NCBI GenBank assembly: GCA_015661465.1
Contig: DQVZ01000197.1
Location: forward strand, 1 to 6,164
Length of the DNA stretch: 6,164 nt
Origin: Aquifex aeolicus
GTDB taxonomy: Bacteria; Aquificota; Aquificia; Aquificales; Aquificaceae
Direction: 5' to 3'
Shown: positions 6,161 to 6,164 of the stretch, one piece after another
Layout of the letters: each line of letters begins with the position of its first letter
How positions within the stretch are numbered: the stretch's first letter is position 1
Program-made: the position numbers and the translations under genes
The notes under the pieces: generated by a model
What the model was told of the DNA's origin: nothing
The model's input: the letters and a program-made list of their open reading frames with translations, nothing else
Databases searched by the model: none

Positions 6161-6164
6161 GGCA

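Overview
The window looks like a stretch of a thermophilic bacterial chromosome, possibly of the Aquificota. This is inferred from the Lys/Glu/Ile-rich proteins, frequent AGA/AGG arginine and ATA isoleucine codons, very tight gene packing and strong GGAGG-type ribosome binding sites. It is not proven by any marker gene.

Six genes lie head to tail on the minus strand. Every junction overlaps by up to about 20 bases or leaves only 4 to 5 bases, so they almost certainly form one operon that enters from beyond the right edge. In transcription order they are: (1) a LivF-type ABC transporter ATPase, 6160-5492; (2) a LivJ-type amino-acid-binding lipoprotein, 5495-4362; (3) a protein of the two-domain PLP-dependent (fold type III) ornithine/diaminopimelate decarboxylase family, 4356-2983; (4) a divergent pyrroline-5-carboxylate reductase (ProC) homologue, 2978-2166; (5) a soluble protein with a histidine-kinase-like ATPase domain, 2185-470; (6) a small unrecognised protein, 483-34. 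There is no gene-free stretch of any length.

The most notable observation is in gene 3. The family scaffold is intact (GGGFG, EPGR, GAYG motifs), but the lysine that forms the Schiff base with PLP is a leucine and the catalytic cysteine is a methionine. It reads as a pseudo-decarboxylase. Next to a transporter for an amino-acid-like ligand, a divergent ProC and a histidine-kinase-like ATPase, it suggests an uptake-plus-sensing module rather than an ordinary biosynthetic operon. That functional reading is inference.

The operon ends in a 49-bp near-perfect inverted repeat (1-49 against 102-150, 47 of 49 positions paired, 52-base spacer). Its outer ends are A-tracts and T-tracts, so a transcript of either strand would fold into a long hairpin followed by U8. 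The repeat lies inside the 3' end of gene 6. The plus strand is also open across it and encodes almost the same peptide as gene 6, so the structure could be a bidirectional terminator, the junction of two convergent related genes, a palindromic element inserted in frame, or a small invertible segment. The window edge cuts off the information needed to decide.
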